DNA of 64,000 nt from Nectonema munidae (GCA_030549495.1 JAUIRK010000855.1:568001-632000); one strand, 5' to 3'; counted from the first letter of the stretch, positions 50,300-62,534 are shown. Notes: a model not told the origin generated them from the letters alone. A program made the numbers and translations.

Positions 50300-52640
50300 C
50301 ACAGTAACAAAATTTGATAAAACTTCTTTGTTTCTCTGATTAAAAATTTTGCTTGGAATTATTTTTGTGCTAAACCTTTAAATTGTGGAATTGACGAACT
50401 TTTCCAAAGTTTTATTTCCGTTCTTTCTAATTGTACACTATCGGCTGATGAAAGAAAGTGATTAGAATGGGGACATCTAAAAAAAAGTAGGAAGAGGAAA
50501 AATCCATGGATATCATTAGATAGAAGTGATGCATCTTATTAAAAATCATGACAATTTACACAACAAACTTCAACATACAGAAAACCAAGTCATACTTGTA
50601 ATTAAATAAAAGTTAACAGAATGAGAAAGCTAATAAAATGAAAGAATATTATAGGAATCTAATCTTGTTGCAAGGAATTCATAGCAAACGAGATTTTTTA
50701 TGGAAAAAATAAATCTTTTCTGAAGACATCAGTCGGTAGAAGATACAATGAAAGTAGAACATGAGAATTAACAGATCGTCAGGAATTAGCTCGTTATTTG
50801 TTCAACACTTACTTCACATCTCAGTGTAGCGTTTCACCAGTTTAACAAGTTATCGGTCGAGTGTTTCAAAGTTATCCTTTTCCTCTTCTCTTCGACCAAT
50901 CTAAAAGAAGGACATTCTAGTCGCTATCTGAGATCTTAGATCAAATAATGCCGAGGATTCATTTGAAAAAGCACATTAAGATAGAGAGTAAGGTAGTTGC
51001 ACTTGCGCTTTACGTCGAATTCAATAGTGTTCTATCTTGAACTCATTTTCCTCCTTCTTTCCAACTAACAAAGAAAATTCGGATGCAATAACTAATTACG
51101 ACCTATATCATTACGATATCTAAGATTTAAGAAAAAAAGTTACATATTTTGAGAAGAATAATTTGTTATCAATATATCAGTTTGGATTCAGAAAGCTTCA
51201 GGTAACAGAGCATCAACATCACCATGACATTTTCATCGATAAGATAACCAAGAATCTTGAAAAGAAGAGGACGGTAATTGTATTTTTTAGATATATCTCC
51301 GTGACGCCTTTGACAGCATTTCTCACAGTTTAATATTACAGTATGGATTAAATTATGTTGGCAAGAGTAATAGACAATGTGCAAACAAAAGAAAAGAAAG
51401 ATAAACCATACAAATGTAAAAGTAAATACAAGAAAATAACGGTATTGACATAGTTTTGATGAACCCTAATTTCTTAGGATTTAATTTGATTGCCAAAATT
51501 TTGAGAAAACCAACCCCTTACACTGATTAAAATTGAACTTATTTTGGCAAAGTGAACTATGAACTAATTTAATAATAGTAAAAATGGATAGAGATGGGAA
51601 GTTTTTAGAGAAGCAAGTCATTTAAACCAATAAAGAGAAATAAGTACGCAAAGGGAAATAATGATGCATATCTTTGGACAAACGGTTGGGAAGCACTGGG
51701 TTAAATAGTTAAGCAGACCAATTCATCTCATTTTTCAGGGCGTAGGGAAAGCAGTTTTCAATTTATGATTCCAAATCGTCTGAACTTTCAACCACATAAG
51801 GTGTTTCGCTAAGATCAATACTCGGTGCGTTGCCATCTAACATCTACATCAACGATATATATATATTTGTCAAATCTAATGTTAATAGGATATTGTTTAC
51901 CGATCATTTCAGTAGCAGAAAAAAGTAGAAAAATGAAAATTTATTCTTATAATTTAAGTTTAGTATACGATAGAATTGAAATAAATCACGTGGGAATCAA
52001 TAAAACAAAAGTAATCTTCTTTTCAAACAGAAAATCAAAAGACACTAATATATTCGCTTTTCTTGGTATTGAGAAAGACAAGGAACCCAATTTACATGGA
52101 TGGGAGAATCATATCAATAAGTTTTCTTCTAAAATGAACTAAATAGTAGGGATATTGAAAATAACAAAAACCAAAAAGATCAATTCAATAAGTCATTGAT
52201 CCTACCACACATTGACTTAATTATATTGACTTAATGGACATTAAAAGACAGAAAAGCTTTTAAAAGTAGAAAAATGCTCTCCATCGATTTTCCACAAGAG
52301 AAAATGAAGCAGTCACACAAACAATTTGAATGTAGTCGATGCGACTTTTGTGAAATAAACTTCATTTTGTTTTTATATAAATACATTCATTCAATGAAAC
52401 TTGAATTTTCATGAAAATTGAAGACTTAAAATGTTCAAAAAGACTTGAACCTTGACCTGAGATTTTGCAGACTTTCTAATTCTAGACACTGTTTGAGGCA
52501 TCACTTCTTTCTTGCAGCTAAGCTCAAACTGAACTCTCCTTTACTGTCAAAAAATGACCTTCTTTCATGCAAAATACATGATCTTTTGCTTATGAATCGA
52601 ATCGACAGTGCAAATCTCCCTCTTTTTATGCTTGAATAAA
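50300..52640 (+). mobile_element. LINE fossil D, heavily decayed
   Basis: Plus-strand traces: end of EN linker (RKRKNPWISLDRS near 50490; KEYYRNL-type block near 50640), SIYQFGFRK (about 51170), ALPSNIYINDIYIFVK (51830), FLGIEKDKEPNLHGWENHIN (52055), and a thumb remnant to ~52250. The QFGFRK and NIYINDI blocks identify a non-LTR reverse transcriptase. The catalytic ADD box is unrecognisable and there are many stops, so this is older than LINEs B and C. The 3' boundary is uncertain; the host exon at 52745 follows closely. Confidence 0.65.
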
Positions 52641-52744
52641 CAGCCTACAAAGAAGTCGGATATAAAAAAATTCTGGATACAGCGCACTAATTTCCTAGTC
52701 CCTTAAGCCACAAAGTCATGATAAATTATTCTGATATACTGTAG

Positions 52745-52919
52745 CTATCCCCAGCCAGGGAAGTTTACTGACGTGTTGGGTGGTATCGCATATTTAAAAG
52801 ACTATAAGGGCTTTGATGAACTTTATTTCAACCGTATAGCGGAGTTAAAATATGATGCTATGACAGAGCGCTACCGTGTTGCAAAAGAGCAGATCACGGA
52901 CTTTGTTAAAGACTCGTAA
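52745..52919 (+). CDS. Terminal exon of an unidentified host gene
   Basis: Follows TGATATACTGTAG and is open to TAA with a strikingly non-random translation: YPQPGKFTDVLGGIAYLK, DYKGFDELYFNRIAELKY, then DAMTERYRVAKEQITDFVKD and a final Ser. The Glu/Arg/Lys-rich second half would form an amphipathic helix. It enters in phase 2, matching the exon at 45302. A poly(A) signal AATAAA follows at 53065-53070. Codon composition is clearly richer in GC than the flanks. I do not recognise the protein; it is not an element-derived sequence that I know. Confidence 0.6.
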
Positions 52920-53090
52920 TAATTCTATTCTTGGATTTATATTGGCTTGATAATTGCATGTACCTATATCTTTTATTGACGACTGGGCATGGATATAATT
53001 TAGAATTGCACGTGTGTAACGTATGTCCATTACGCTATGTATGATATAAAGTGCTTGTATTTAAAATAAAAGATGTTATATTCACAAATG
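52920..53090 (+). other. 3' UTR with poly(A) signal
   Basis: AATAAA at 53065-53070, within TTAAAATAAAAGATG, about 145 bp after the stop of the exon ending at 52919. Confidence 0.5.
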
Positions 53091-53115
53091 TTTGCCTGTT
53101 TTATGTCCTTCCTGA

Positions 53116-53156
53116 TATAACGAACTAAAATTGAGCCCACGTGGTAGTTCGTTATA
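53116..53156. repeat. Hairpin of Tigger/pogo-like end
   Basis: TATAACGAACTA (53116-53127) and its exact complement (53145-53156) form a 12 bp stem with a 17-base loop. TTCGTTATAGCCGG next to it is the style of pogo/Tigger internal and terminal words, so this is probably a collapsed MITE. Confidence 0.5.
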
Positions 53157-53159
53157 GCC

Positions 53160-53600
53160 GGCATTTTGTTAAGTCACAAAAGTATGCAAATACAAGCGCC
53201 TTTTTCCAGCCTTTCAATGAAATATTTATACATCTTTGTAAAAAGCAAATGTACCAACATTGATTTATTTAGATTCATTTTTGTATTATATGCACATATT
53301 TGCTTTTATTTTCATTTCATGTGGCACTCCTGTTTAATTCATATCTTATACGTTAGTAGCCAACTTTGCTGACTTGTTAAATTCTTATTCCTTAAGCTTT
53401 GGAGAGCAGTGAATAACAGAGTCCCATTGCTTTAACTACATTAAATTCCATTGGAAAAGTAAGCACGCGATTAGTCTCCAAAATTCAGGCCCTCAAAGAG
53501 TTAAATTTGTCCATTTATAAATCGTGCACTAATGCTATTAACTAAATGTCCTGAAATTTAATAAATAAATTTAAGATGATAAAAACAATAGAACGTTGTT
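53160..53600. other. No gene seen
   Basis: AT-rich spacer before the next candidate exon. Confidence 0.35.
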
Positions 53601-53607
53601 ATTTTAG

Positions 53608-53955
53608 AAGAAACTGAAAGAGATTTAAAAAAACTTCCTATTCATTTCACCTTGGAAGGAAAAGTAGATATGACGTCTCGGGAAGAAATGACCTCCAACA
53701 TTTCTTCCAGCTCTTCTAAGGATTCGGGAGTAGTTGAAATCAGGAGAGAGAGCATCTTGGAAAAATTGGCATCCTCTTCAATCATTTTGTAGACACAAAG
53801 TTAAGAGAATCGAACAAATAATTCATTCTGAAAATAAAAGTCTGATATATAACAGGGCAGGGCACATCCAGGAAGAAGATGGAGACGGTCTCCCTTCCCA
53901 TTCCAATGAAGCTAAATGTCCATTTATCCTCAAACCTTCGTTGAGGTTAATATGA
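53608..53955 (+). CDS. Candidate two-exon 3' end of an unidentified host gene
   Basis: The exon 53608-53788 follows TTGTTATTTTAG (phase 1) and codes EETERDLKKLPIHFTLEGKV, DMTSREEMTSNISSSSSKDS, GVVEIRRESILEKLASSSII. A 67 bp intron (53789-53855, GTAGAC to AACAG) joins it in phase 2 to 53856-53955, coding AGHIQEEDGDGLPSHSNEAK, CPFILKPSLRLI, then TGA. The alternative reading is one exon with a frameshift. The intron is as small as the one in Otx, which supports splicing. The product is hydrophilic, Ser/Glu-rich, probably disordered. Upstream exons are not found. AATAAA lies at 54288-54293. Confidence 0.4.
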
Positions 53956-55135
53956 GCGTGGCACAGAGTTTTAGTTACTTTTCTAACTAAAATTTTACCT
54001 AAAGATCTTGACTTGAACAATTATTTACTTATGCTACATAATTATATTTATATATACTCTATATTTGTATAGTATAACTTTTAATGCCTTTGTTAATTCT
54101 ACACATCATGGTTTTTTTTGAATCTATCTTCCTCCCTACAGATGATCTATTAGACATTTTCTTATTTTTTAACTTCATTATTTCAGCGTATTGAGATTGG
54201 AAATTCTTGCAAATAGGGAGGATGAAGGATTTTTTCCCATACGAACATATAAACTTAAGTTTAGTTCGTATTTTTTGTTTTGAACTAAATAAATCTTATC
54301 TTTTCAATTTCATTTTTCCTTCACCATCGCACCATTACACCATCAATATAGCAATAATTGCATCTTCCAATTCACCAAAGTTTTAGGTCAAATGCCAGAT
54401 ATTGATGAGCGATGCAGATAAAGAATTCCATCATCTCTGCTTATAAAGGATGCTTACTTCGTACCTTTTACATAAATTGTATTAGGAAGAAATTATTGTC
54501 ATTATCGATGAAGCAGAGAGCAATTCGTTTTCAAAACACTTAAGTTATACTCTAAAAATTTTTAGTTTTTGTTGAAGCTCTATAACTTTATTTCCTTAAA
54601 AGTTCCTATAAAAGTCAAATCATTGCAAAATGTTAAAAGTTATTTTACATTTTGTAGCTTGCACCACTTTAGCTTTTAAACTATTTTTGAATGATGCTGA
54701 GAAAAATGAAGTTTTTGTTTGCACAATTTTATCCTTATTTTATACCCTTTTTTACCAAGTTTTCTAACTTTAGCTGTTTTACATTTTTGATAGAAATTAC
54801 CTCAGAAAAGTTATGTAATTTGGATATGTTTTTTTTAATTTATTTTTCTCAATAAAAATTTTTTTCATTTTTTAGGAAGAAATGGAACAACTAAAAAATT
54901 TTTTATTGTTAATTGATATCTTTACCCGTTTTCTACACAATTTGGAGATGGTGCGCATCTATTTGAAGGGAGAAAGAAGGAGCTATTTATAAGTCCTCAT
55001 TCATTGTTGACGTAGAGCTTAATAGGGTGGGGTTAAAGTTTACATTAAGCTTAATTAAGAATGAAATAGAATAGTCCAGATAGGAGTAGGAATTCAAAAA
55101 AATCTGTTGTCTTTTTTGGAAGGCGTTTGAAAGTA
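53956..55135. other. Possible 3' UTR then AT-rich DNA
   Basis: AATAAA at 54288-54293 could end the transcript above. Beyond it, nothing supportable. Confidence 0.35.
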
Positions 55136-55139
55136 ATAA

Positions 55140-55180
55140 TTTCAAGGATGTGCGCCCCTGCATTATATATGTACTATTTT
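55140..55180. repeat. Transposon-end word, inverse of 23714
   Basis: Minus-strand GGGGCGCACATCCTTGAAAT matches the fragment at 23714-23765. Confidence 0.4.
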
Positions 55181-55990
55181 ATACAGTACATACAAGAAAA
55201 AATTTCTAGGTTAAAACATCTGATAATTTTAATAAAAATAAGATAGAAAGAGCTCCGTTAACATCATATTGCTGAGTGCAGTATGAAGATCCGTCACTAC
55301 ACAAGCTTTGAGGAGGAGTTGAGTTTCTTTAAGTCAAAGATATATACGAATCTTAAGAAAAGTTTAAAAAACTCGGTGAGTGAAAATTAGGAAACTAAAA
55401 CTACACAGCGTGTGCCGACGAGAGAGCAAAATTAAAAATTCAGGGTGCAGGTGAATGCAAATTTTGACAACCTATGCAAGACTTTGACATATATATATAT
55501 TCAAATGTTTATTAGCGGTGTATATATTGTAGCAAAATAGATTTTTATGTAAAATGAAAATCAGTTTTTATGCCATAGATCAAATGTAATCGATACAATA
55601 TAATAATCGATTCATAGACTTTATGTTAGGAAGCTAATTTCATGTTATGAATTCAAACTACTTCTCACAGATTTAGAATTTTAACCCATAACATGTGTAA
55701 ATTATGGGTTGTTATATATTATCAATTTAATTTAAGAAAACCTTATTTGTAGGTATCAAGCAATAAGAATAAAATATACTACAAAAGTAAAAATTTTAAA
55801 AATCCTTGCTTTTAGTTAAACAGTACAAATTTTAAACAAATACCAAAATAAAAAATTGTACTAAAATCGGATAAATAACAAATAAAAAATAAATACTTAA
55901 AAATATAAAAATAAAACTTTTTGTTTTTTAAAATAAAAAATTTGTCAACTGAATAATCATAATAGAAAAAAAGAAGAAAATAATGTTAGT
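55181..55990. other. Extremely AT-rich DNA
   Basis: Includes an (AT)n-like run at about 55488-55500. No gene. Confidence 0.4.
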
Positions 55991-55999
55991 TTTTCCTAC

Positions 56000-58192
56000 A
56001 GCAAAGTTCAGCAAAAAACAATGAATTGGATTTTAAAAGATCTATGTGGGTACATATGTCGACAAATATGACAATTAAAAAAAGAATGATGCTAGAAAAT
56101 TCATAAAAGATGAATTAGAACTACCACAATCTAATATCGGTGATTAAAAAATTAATCGAAACGACATATTATTTATAAGTTTGAACAACAAAAATAGAAA
56201 ACAAATTGTACAGAATTATTGAAGCATGAAGGATTAAATTGTGAGGCCTATTAGGCATATACTTAGTTTACGTCTTTGGATGACTTAAAAAGAATTTAAG
56301 ATTAAATAATATATTTAATGGGAAGAAAATTCAGCTCTTTAAAATCAAAAAAGTATACAAAGAGAGTTATAAATTAATAGTGAGTTTTTCCAGAAGTGTT
56401 ACTGAATATTTAAAAAACAAGGTAAACTGTTGTACTTTTCAAAACCTATATACCATTTCCGAAATAAAGTTACAATTTGAAGTTGCAAAGGAGTGTTTGA
56501 ATAGAAAAACTATTCAAAAAGTGGCGATTTAAACAATCATGAAAAATTGAGTGAAAACAGTGATAATAATTTATTACAAAAGGAATGCTATATCAATTGC
56601 TATAAATCAGAGAATTTGGACTGCAATCATAATGCCTTATTTTCAAACTGATGTACAAGTTTGATAATAAAAAACAATATATATCAGAAAATAATATTTA
56701 TATTAAACAATATGAAAATATCACATATGATTGATAATTTTCTAGAAAACAATCTTGACTTGATTTTTCTAATTTATCCTCATACAATACCAATGTTAAA
56801 GCAAAACCTAACAGCCTAAACAATTTGAAAAGTTTCTCATTCGTTCATTGAGAGCTAACTATCATTTTCTCAAAATAATATAACAGGAATCAAATATAAT
56901 TTTAACAAAGCATTTCATATAATTGTAATTCAAGAAAATTGGCTTATAAAATTTTCCTAATATTTCTCAGTTGGCTAATTCTAACTACATATTTATATCT
57001 TGCAGTCATACGAAAGTTCACATGGAGGCAGTGGATTTTTCAAACATGAATTAGTGAAACATGAAATCATAAACTTTCGAATGTCCAACAAAGATTTGGA
57101 TCATTTTTCAATAAAAATAATTTTGGAAAATTTTATTTGTATATTAATAATATCTATAGATATACTTTGTATTCCAAGAAGGATTTATTATATTTCAATG
57201 AGGAATTCAAAAATGTTTGTTATATGATAACAGTCTAGTATTAATATATACTATTAAAGGATTTCAATTTAAATGATCAACTTTCTATACACGTTATGAA
57301 ATTATTGGAATATACTACATGCTATGATCTATTCAAAATTATTAATAAAGAAATTTGGTCTTGCGTATATAAATGGATAGCAGTAATTTTTCTCAATTGC
57401 GCCGTTCAGTAATAATATATATCTCTCTGACAGAATAAATACCACTTTTCATTTAATTTAATTAGTGCAATGAAAAATAAAGAAAGTGTGAAAAAAAAGT
57501 TGAGTATGAAAAGTTGGTGAATCAAATTTATTGGAATAGTTTAATTGCGTCACCAGACGAAATGGCTACTATATATATTAATAAACTTAATTTCATTATC
57601 GATGATTGCGCATTCCATGAAATAAGGAAGAATAAATATAAAATCAGCATAAACGGATATAATTATATTTTACTTAAAATAAAGGAAAAAGTTAATTTAT
57701 ATAAAAATTAAAATGGATTCCCATTTATGTGTCTGCAACTTTAAGATTATAAAATGTGAACACTTAAAAAAGTTAATCTAGCATTCAAATGTTTAATATT
57801 TCACAAACGTATATGAAAGTTGTAAAGAAAATTCTAAAAAACTTTGGAAAAATTTTAATTCAATTATAAATGATAATAAGCAGGATAGTAAAATTCTGTT
57901 TTTAATTAATTAAGAAAACATAAAGCTGATAAATTTTCTACGCATCTTAGAAATGAAAGCATGTAGTTACACTTATTTCACAATCAATTCTAACTTTTCC
58001 TTTAATTTTAATTATGTTGCATACAATGATATTTTGAATGCTATAACTCAAATTCAATTAATTATTAAATCAAACCAAAGTTTTGTAGTGAAAGAATCAC
58101 TTTACAATTTAAAAATAGACAGGAAAAAATTGTCAAAAAATAAACATTATTTATTTAAATGTTTCTATAAATGTCTCAGATACGTGAAGTAA
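56000..58192 (+). mobile_element. LINE fossil E, 5' half, extremely AT-rich
   Basis: Plus-strand pieces: an N-terminal, ORF1-like stretch (NLYTISEIKLQFEVAKECLN near 56440). Endonuclease blocks follow: SSHGGSGFFKHELVKHEIIN (57015), then IKIILENFICILIIS, and DFNLNDQLSIHVMKLLEYTT (57265), matching GDFN plus the conserved helix. The EN-RT linker reads YINKLNFIIDDCAFHEIRKN (57585), NGYNYILLKIKEKVNLYKN and KKLWKNFNSIINDNKQDSKI (57835). A pre-RT segment (57953-58192) ends before the RT palm. Many breaks. The strongly A/T-shifted codons make it hard to see by composition. Confidence 0.6.
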
Positions 58193-58319
58193 AGTTATTG
58201 AGAATAGAACATTAAATAAATCATTTTTGAATTTATTATACTATGTGATGCGTCTTTTAAAAAGAGAGAATGCCGCGAAGATGTAAAATAAAAAGTCTTT
58301 TTTTTTATTTCTAGCTCTA

Positions 58320-60240
58320 ATTGGGGGTATGTTCCAAAAGTTAATTAGCTTCAAGTCACTAGAATTGGACTTATAATGAATTTTTGATTGTAGTAAGAAG
58401 GAATTTGTATTGTAAATTTTAGAATTGGGAAAAATTTAGCAAGATTGAAATGATATACATTAAGTTGCTAAGAAGACTTTAGAAAGAAAATAAATTTAAT
58501 TGTCTTTTTTCCTAATTTTAGAATTTAATTGAATCTGGCTTGTTTAGAAGGGAAGGTAGTTCTTTATAGCGTAATTAAAGTAGTATTAACAAGAGTTAAT
58601 TTATAAGAAGAAGAAAGAAATTCGAAATTTTTTTAAAAAGTGCCAAGCAAGAATTTAGACTTTCCTATAAGTTTGTAGTGTTCAACGGAATAAGAGCTAG
58701 AGATTTTTAGTCCTAAGATATTCATAAATAGGTGGAAATAATGTTATTCAGAATTTAGTTGTTATTTAGATTCTTATTCATCATAGGAGAAAAAACTGTA
58801 ATTCTACTTTTTGAAAGATTAAGATTCATATTATTATAATTACACCATTATTGTTAGCGTAACAGAAGTGGATGAGTTGAGTGAGATTAATTCATCAATG
58901 GATTCAAGACATGCAATTGCATAAATGTCATTGGCATATAAAAAGGAAGTGGTTTGAGTTGTATTCAAAATATTAGGAAGGTCATTGATGTATAGATTAA
59001 AAAGAAAGGACATAATATAGTGTTTTTTCTAATGCAATCTTTCTCGATGATATTGTTCAATTACAAAAAAATGTACACTTTCTTTATCTAAAAGACTTAC
59101 TCTTTCATACAAAATGAAAAATATGGACAAATTCATCTTTATAGTTGACAGTTTTGATCACTCTCACCTATTCAAAATTTCCAGATTTCCTACCCATCTT
59201 AGTGAAATGATAAATGAAATCCTAGCTGATAAGATGTAGGTTTAAAGATTTTTCATTTGCAAAAGAGTAATTTCTTTTTCACGGTCAAAATCTTTTTTAA
59301 AGCACCCAATATTTAATCAATACACCACTTCCCAGTTCATTGGAATTGGTACATCTTCGATTAATTTTTTATTTTTTCGATTTGGTATAAAAACATATAT
59401 TTCATGTAAAATCCTTTATATTTTTTTTATATTGACGTAGTTTTCCGAATATATTTCATAACCGACACAAAGTTTAACAAGATTTTGTCCTCATGATCAA
59501 TAGTTGTGGTTTGGTACCACCACTGTTGAGAAATTGCATATTTTTTTGTTAAATTTTTTTCCATATAGAATTTCAAATAAATTTCTCCATTTCTACAAAA
59601 TACAAGTGTAAAATTAATTACTTTTTCTGGAAAGTGCTATCCCCAAAATACGGCATTCTCAAATAGGCTATTGTATTGGTCACTTATCAGTAGTAAAAAA
59701 TTTTGGCTATTAATTTTGGGATTTTCTCCATAATTGGTGTCTATTGAAGAAAAATTAAGTAGCTCCAATAGATCTAGCATACTTAAAATGTGTAGTATAT
59801 TTGAATTCTTAGATATTTTTAAACATGACTGTCTATTTTGGTTGATTTTCTAGATGATTGATTCCTTTCTCTTAAAAGTGCGTATAACCAACCGATTCAG
59901 CATATTCTCGAAAATGGTAGAAAATACCTGCAAGTTCAAAAAACACTTTTTCTTAAATTTGAATCTTGGTTGCCAATTTTTCTCACTTTTAAAGCCTGCC
60001 TCAAATATAGGGTTAATGTAGTGGGAGCAGTAAAATTTTCGTGCCACTTAAAAACAAAATTGTTTGACACTATACTTTTTTCGTTCATTCTTCTTATTTC
60101 AAAGAAATAGTAATAAGCGTCGCACTTTACTTATATTTATTAGAATCTATAGTTTTTTTAGACACATATGTGTTTCAATTCAATTTTATCAACAAGAAAA
60201 TTCAGGAAATTGCCAATCTGTTCAAATGAGAATCTAATGG
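58320..60240 (-). mobile_element. LINE fossil F, interrupted by composite repeat
   Basis: On the minus strand, 59820-60056 gives the RT entry block (HYINPIFEAGFKSEKNW and VFSTIFENMLNRL). 58850-59012 gives MSFLFNLYINDLPNILNTTQ and SFLYANDIYAIACLE, where the catalytic YADD has become YAND. Thumb-like sequence (ISSSYSVEHYKLIGKSKFLL) extends to about 58320. Between the two RT parts sits composite-repeat copy 3 (59020-59410). The element was already inactive or was killed by the insertion. It lies tail-to-tail with fossil E. Confidence 0.65.
59020..59410 (+). repeat. Composite repeat body copy 3 plus one array-2 unit start
   Basis: Matches 34420-34770 over most of its length, then runs within ~30 bp into CGATTTGGTATAAAAACATA and TATTTCATGTAAAATCC, which is array-2 sequence from 35.1-36.0 kb. 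This shows that body and array-2 unit belong to one element. Confidence 0.75.
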
Positions 60241-60244
60241 TGTT

Positions 60245-61385
60245 TCGATTATGGTTAAAGTTTCAAAAAATCTTCACTTCAACTTGATTCAAAAAAATTT
60301 TAAACATATTTTAGAACAAATAAATTAGAAAGACAATCTAATTCAAAACATCTGTCACAAACTTCACGATAAATAAATAACAAATTGACACTCGATCAGA
60401 TACACCCATAAAAAACGCCATTTTGATAGAAAAAACTTCATTCCAAATAAACTCTCCAGACAAGTCGACTAAGTCTATCATTTAACAAAACTTTCTCTAT
60501 TTTGATATTTTAAAGCTTACAACTGATCTAAGTAAAATTCGCTTTTGTGAGTTTTTCGGAGACCATATTGGCATATGACAAGGATTTAGAAGTGTTGTCA
60601 GTTCTGCAATTTGTATTGATACTTCCTTATTGGTTTTTACTTTGAAAAGCAACCTTCTAAATATTTTCTCTTTTTCTTGAGAATTCCTATAAGAGCTACG
60701 AACAAATAATTATCATGATTAAATTGTATAGCTCAAAGTTTTAATTTGAGACTTAATAATTTCTTTATTATTTTTAAATGTTTTTCATAAATTTTATTAT
60801 TATAGTTTAACGATTTTTCACTAACTTTTCATTAGTTAATTTTTAAATAACCTAATTTTTAAATAAATACATCATGGGAAGTTGTCTCGGGACAATTATC
60901 CAAGGGCAAGAGGCAATTGTCCTAGAACCCAACAAACATATCCTCATCATTTAGAAAGAGTATAATTTTTACTATGTAGTCACATTTGTTAATAGCGTAA
61001 TACAAAATAGCGTTGAGTTCTTCTTTATGTTTTAATTCAAATATAATCTTTTCGTAACATGTTATAACTCCAGCATAAATCTTTAAAAGCCCAGCATTAA
61101 CATATTACCACACATTTTTTAAACGATGATTAATTTCGAGGTTATCACCGAATTGTGAACAACAAAATTTGCTCTTAAATAATTTTGGTCTCTAATGCCT
61201 CAATTTCTTCTACATTAAGCTATGGGGATTGTTTGAGCCAATAATAGCGTGGATCCTTGTTTCTTTTCGAAGCATAGTGGTACCCTTATTATATGCTTAG
61301 ATTGAAAAAGATGTTTCATGAAAATTGTTAAAAAACCTTTTGCAATAGAGTCAACTAATTGTAGGATTTTTGAAGATTAACAGTT
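60245..61385. other. Mostly unannotated; one inverted-word patch
   Basis: 60885-60930 has GGACAATTATCC and GGCAATTGTCC words; a related GGACAATTATTC lies at about 13112, so a small repeat family is possible. No gene. Confidence 0.3.
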
Positions 61386-61388
61386 TTT

Positions 61389-61522
61389 TTGTGGGGTGTT
61401 TTCATCGAGAAGGCATAATTGCGCCGCTTGTATCGAACTATAAGAAAGTAGGCTTGATGCGGGATCGAACCCAAGACCTTGAGTTATCGAAACTCAGTAC
61501 CTAACCAACCTTACTCAAGCCC
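61389..61522 (-). mobile_element. tRNA-derived SINE, best copy
   Basis: On the minus strand: GGGCTTG (5' acceptor strand), GAGTAAGGTTGGTTAGGTAC (box A region), TGAGTTTCGATAACTCA (anticodon-like arm, 5 bp stem, 7-base loop), GGTTCGATCCCGC (canonical box B), CAAGCCT pairing with the 5' end. After the tRNA-like head comes a ~60 bp body, CTTATAGTTCGATACAAGCG, ending CTTCTCGATGAAAACACC. The T-stem is mismatched here (TTGGG against CCGCA). RNA polymerase III would be expected to read the boxes. Other copies: 37233, 27833, 33317. Confidence 0.85.
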
Positions 61523-61529
61523 ATATTGT

Positions 61530-62525
61530 ATTTAGATCAGTTATGGTAGATCAGTTGCTTTCTTTTCCAGTAAAATTTTATATATTTTAAGCAGACACTT
61601 ATTATTTCTTGGTATACCAGTTCCACCCTTATCCTAATAGGGTAACGGAAATTTTGCCCTAAAAAAACATAACTTTTCTTTCATGTTGAGGATGACATAA
61701 AAATCAAACTTGACCTAATATATTTTTATTCGCAAATATGAAATATCAATTTTTTCCTCATTAATTTCTTTCTAATTAAGATTTTTTTATGAAAAATATT
61801 TCTTACACCAAAAGAATATTTATAACTAATGCCAAATTCTTGAAATGGTTAAGAAAGAGTTAAAATTTTGGTTAGAGACCATCTTTGGTCTATATTTTCG
61901 TAAAGTAAAACTAGGCCTAAGACAACCTCTAATAATAGAGCTTTCCGATGATGCATGATTTAAATGATTTATTTTTCGAAAATTTAATAAAATCTTGAAT
62001 AGTATGTCTTTGCTTATCTTTACCGATTCTATATTTATTTTTTATTTAAATTTTATTTCATCCTTTTTTGATTCTACCTTTTCTCTTTTTTCATATTTAT
62101 TTTACCTTTTTTCAAATCTATTCTAAATATAGATGATAATATTGGATCGAAATGATTTTAAATTTAATCAAAAATAGATGAAATAGAACTGCAATTATCT
62201 AAATACAATTATACAGTCATCTTACTAACCAATTAACTTATACTTATTTATTAAATATTCCTCAGACTACATAACTAAGCACCACTCTATAATTCTATTT
62301 TTTTAAATTTATTCCTTTGTGCCTTCTGCACATTTTTTTATTATTAATTTTAAATCAATATTTTTCACTGTCCAACCCTTTCGATGTTAAATTAATTCAA
62401 TTTTCTCTAGATTTTATCTGAATTCCTCTGTCTTGTTTCATATAGGTGAACACTACATTATATATACATATATACCAAGAAAATCAATATTCTAAGCATA
62501 ATAATAAATATTGACTTCAAATCCT
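61530..62525. other. AT-rich DNA, no gene seen
   Basis: T-rich and A-rich tracts; nothing supportable. Confidence 0.4.
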
Positions 62526-62534
62526 CTCAATTAA

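Noticed and set aside
52445-52639. 64-codon plus-strand frame before the host exon
   Set aside because: Lies at the decayed 3' side of LINE fossil D, lacks splice sites in a phase matching 52745, and shows no family signature.
61389-61522. Functional tRNA gene
   Set aside because: The T-stem is mismatched, the body continues past the acceptor stem, and decayed relatives occur at 37233, 27833 and 33317, so this is a SINE.
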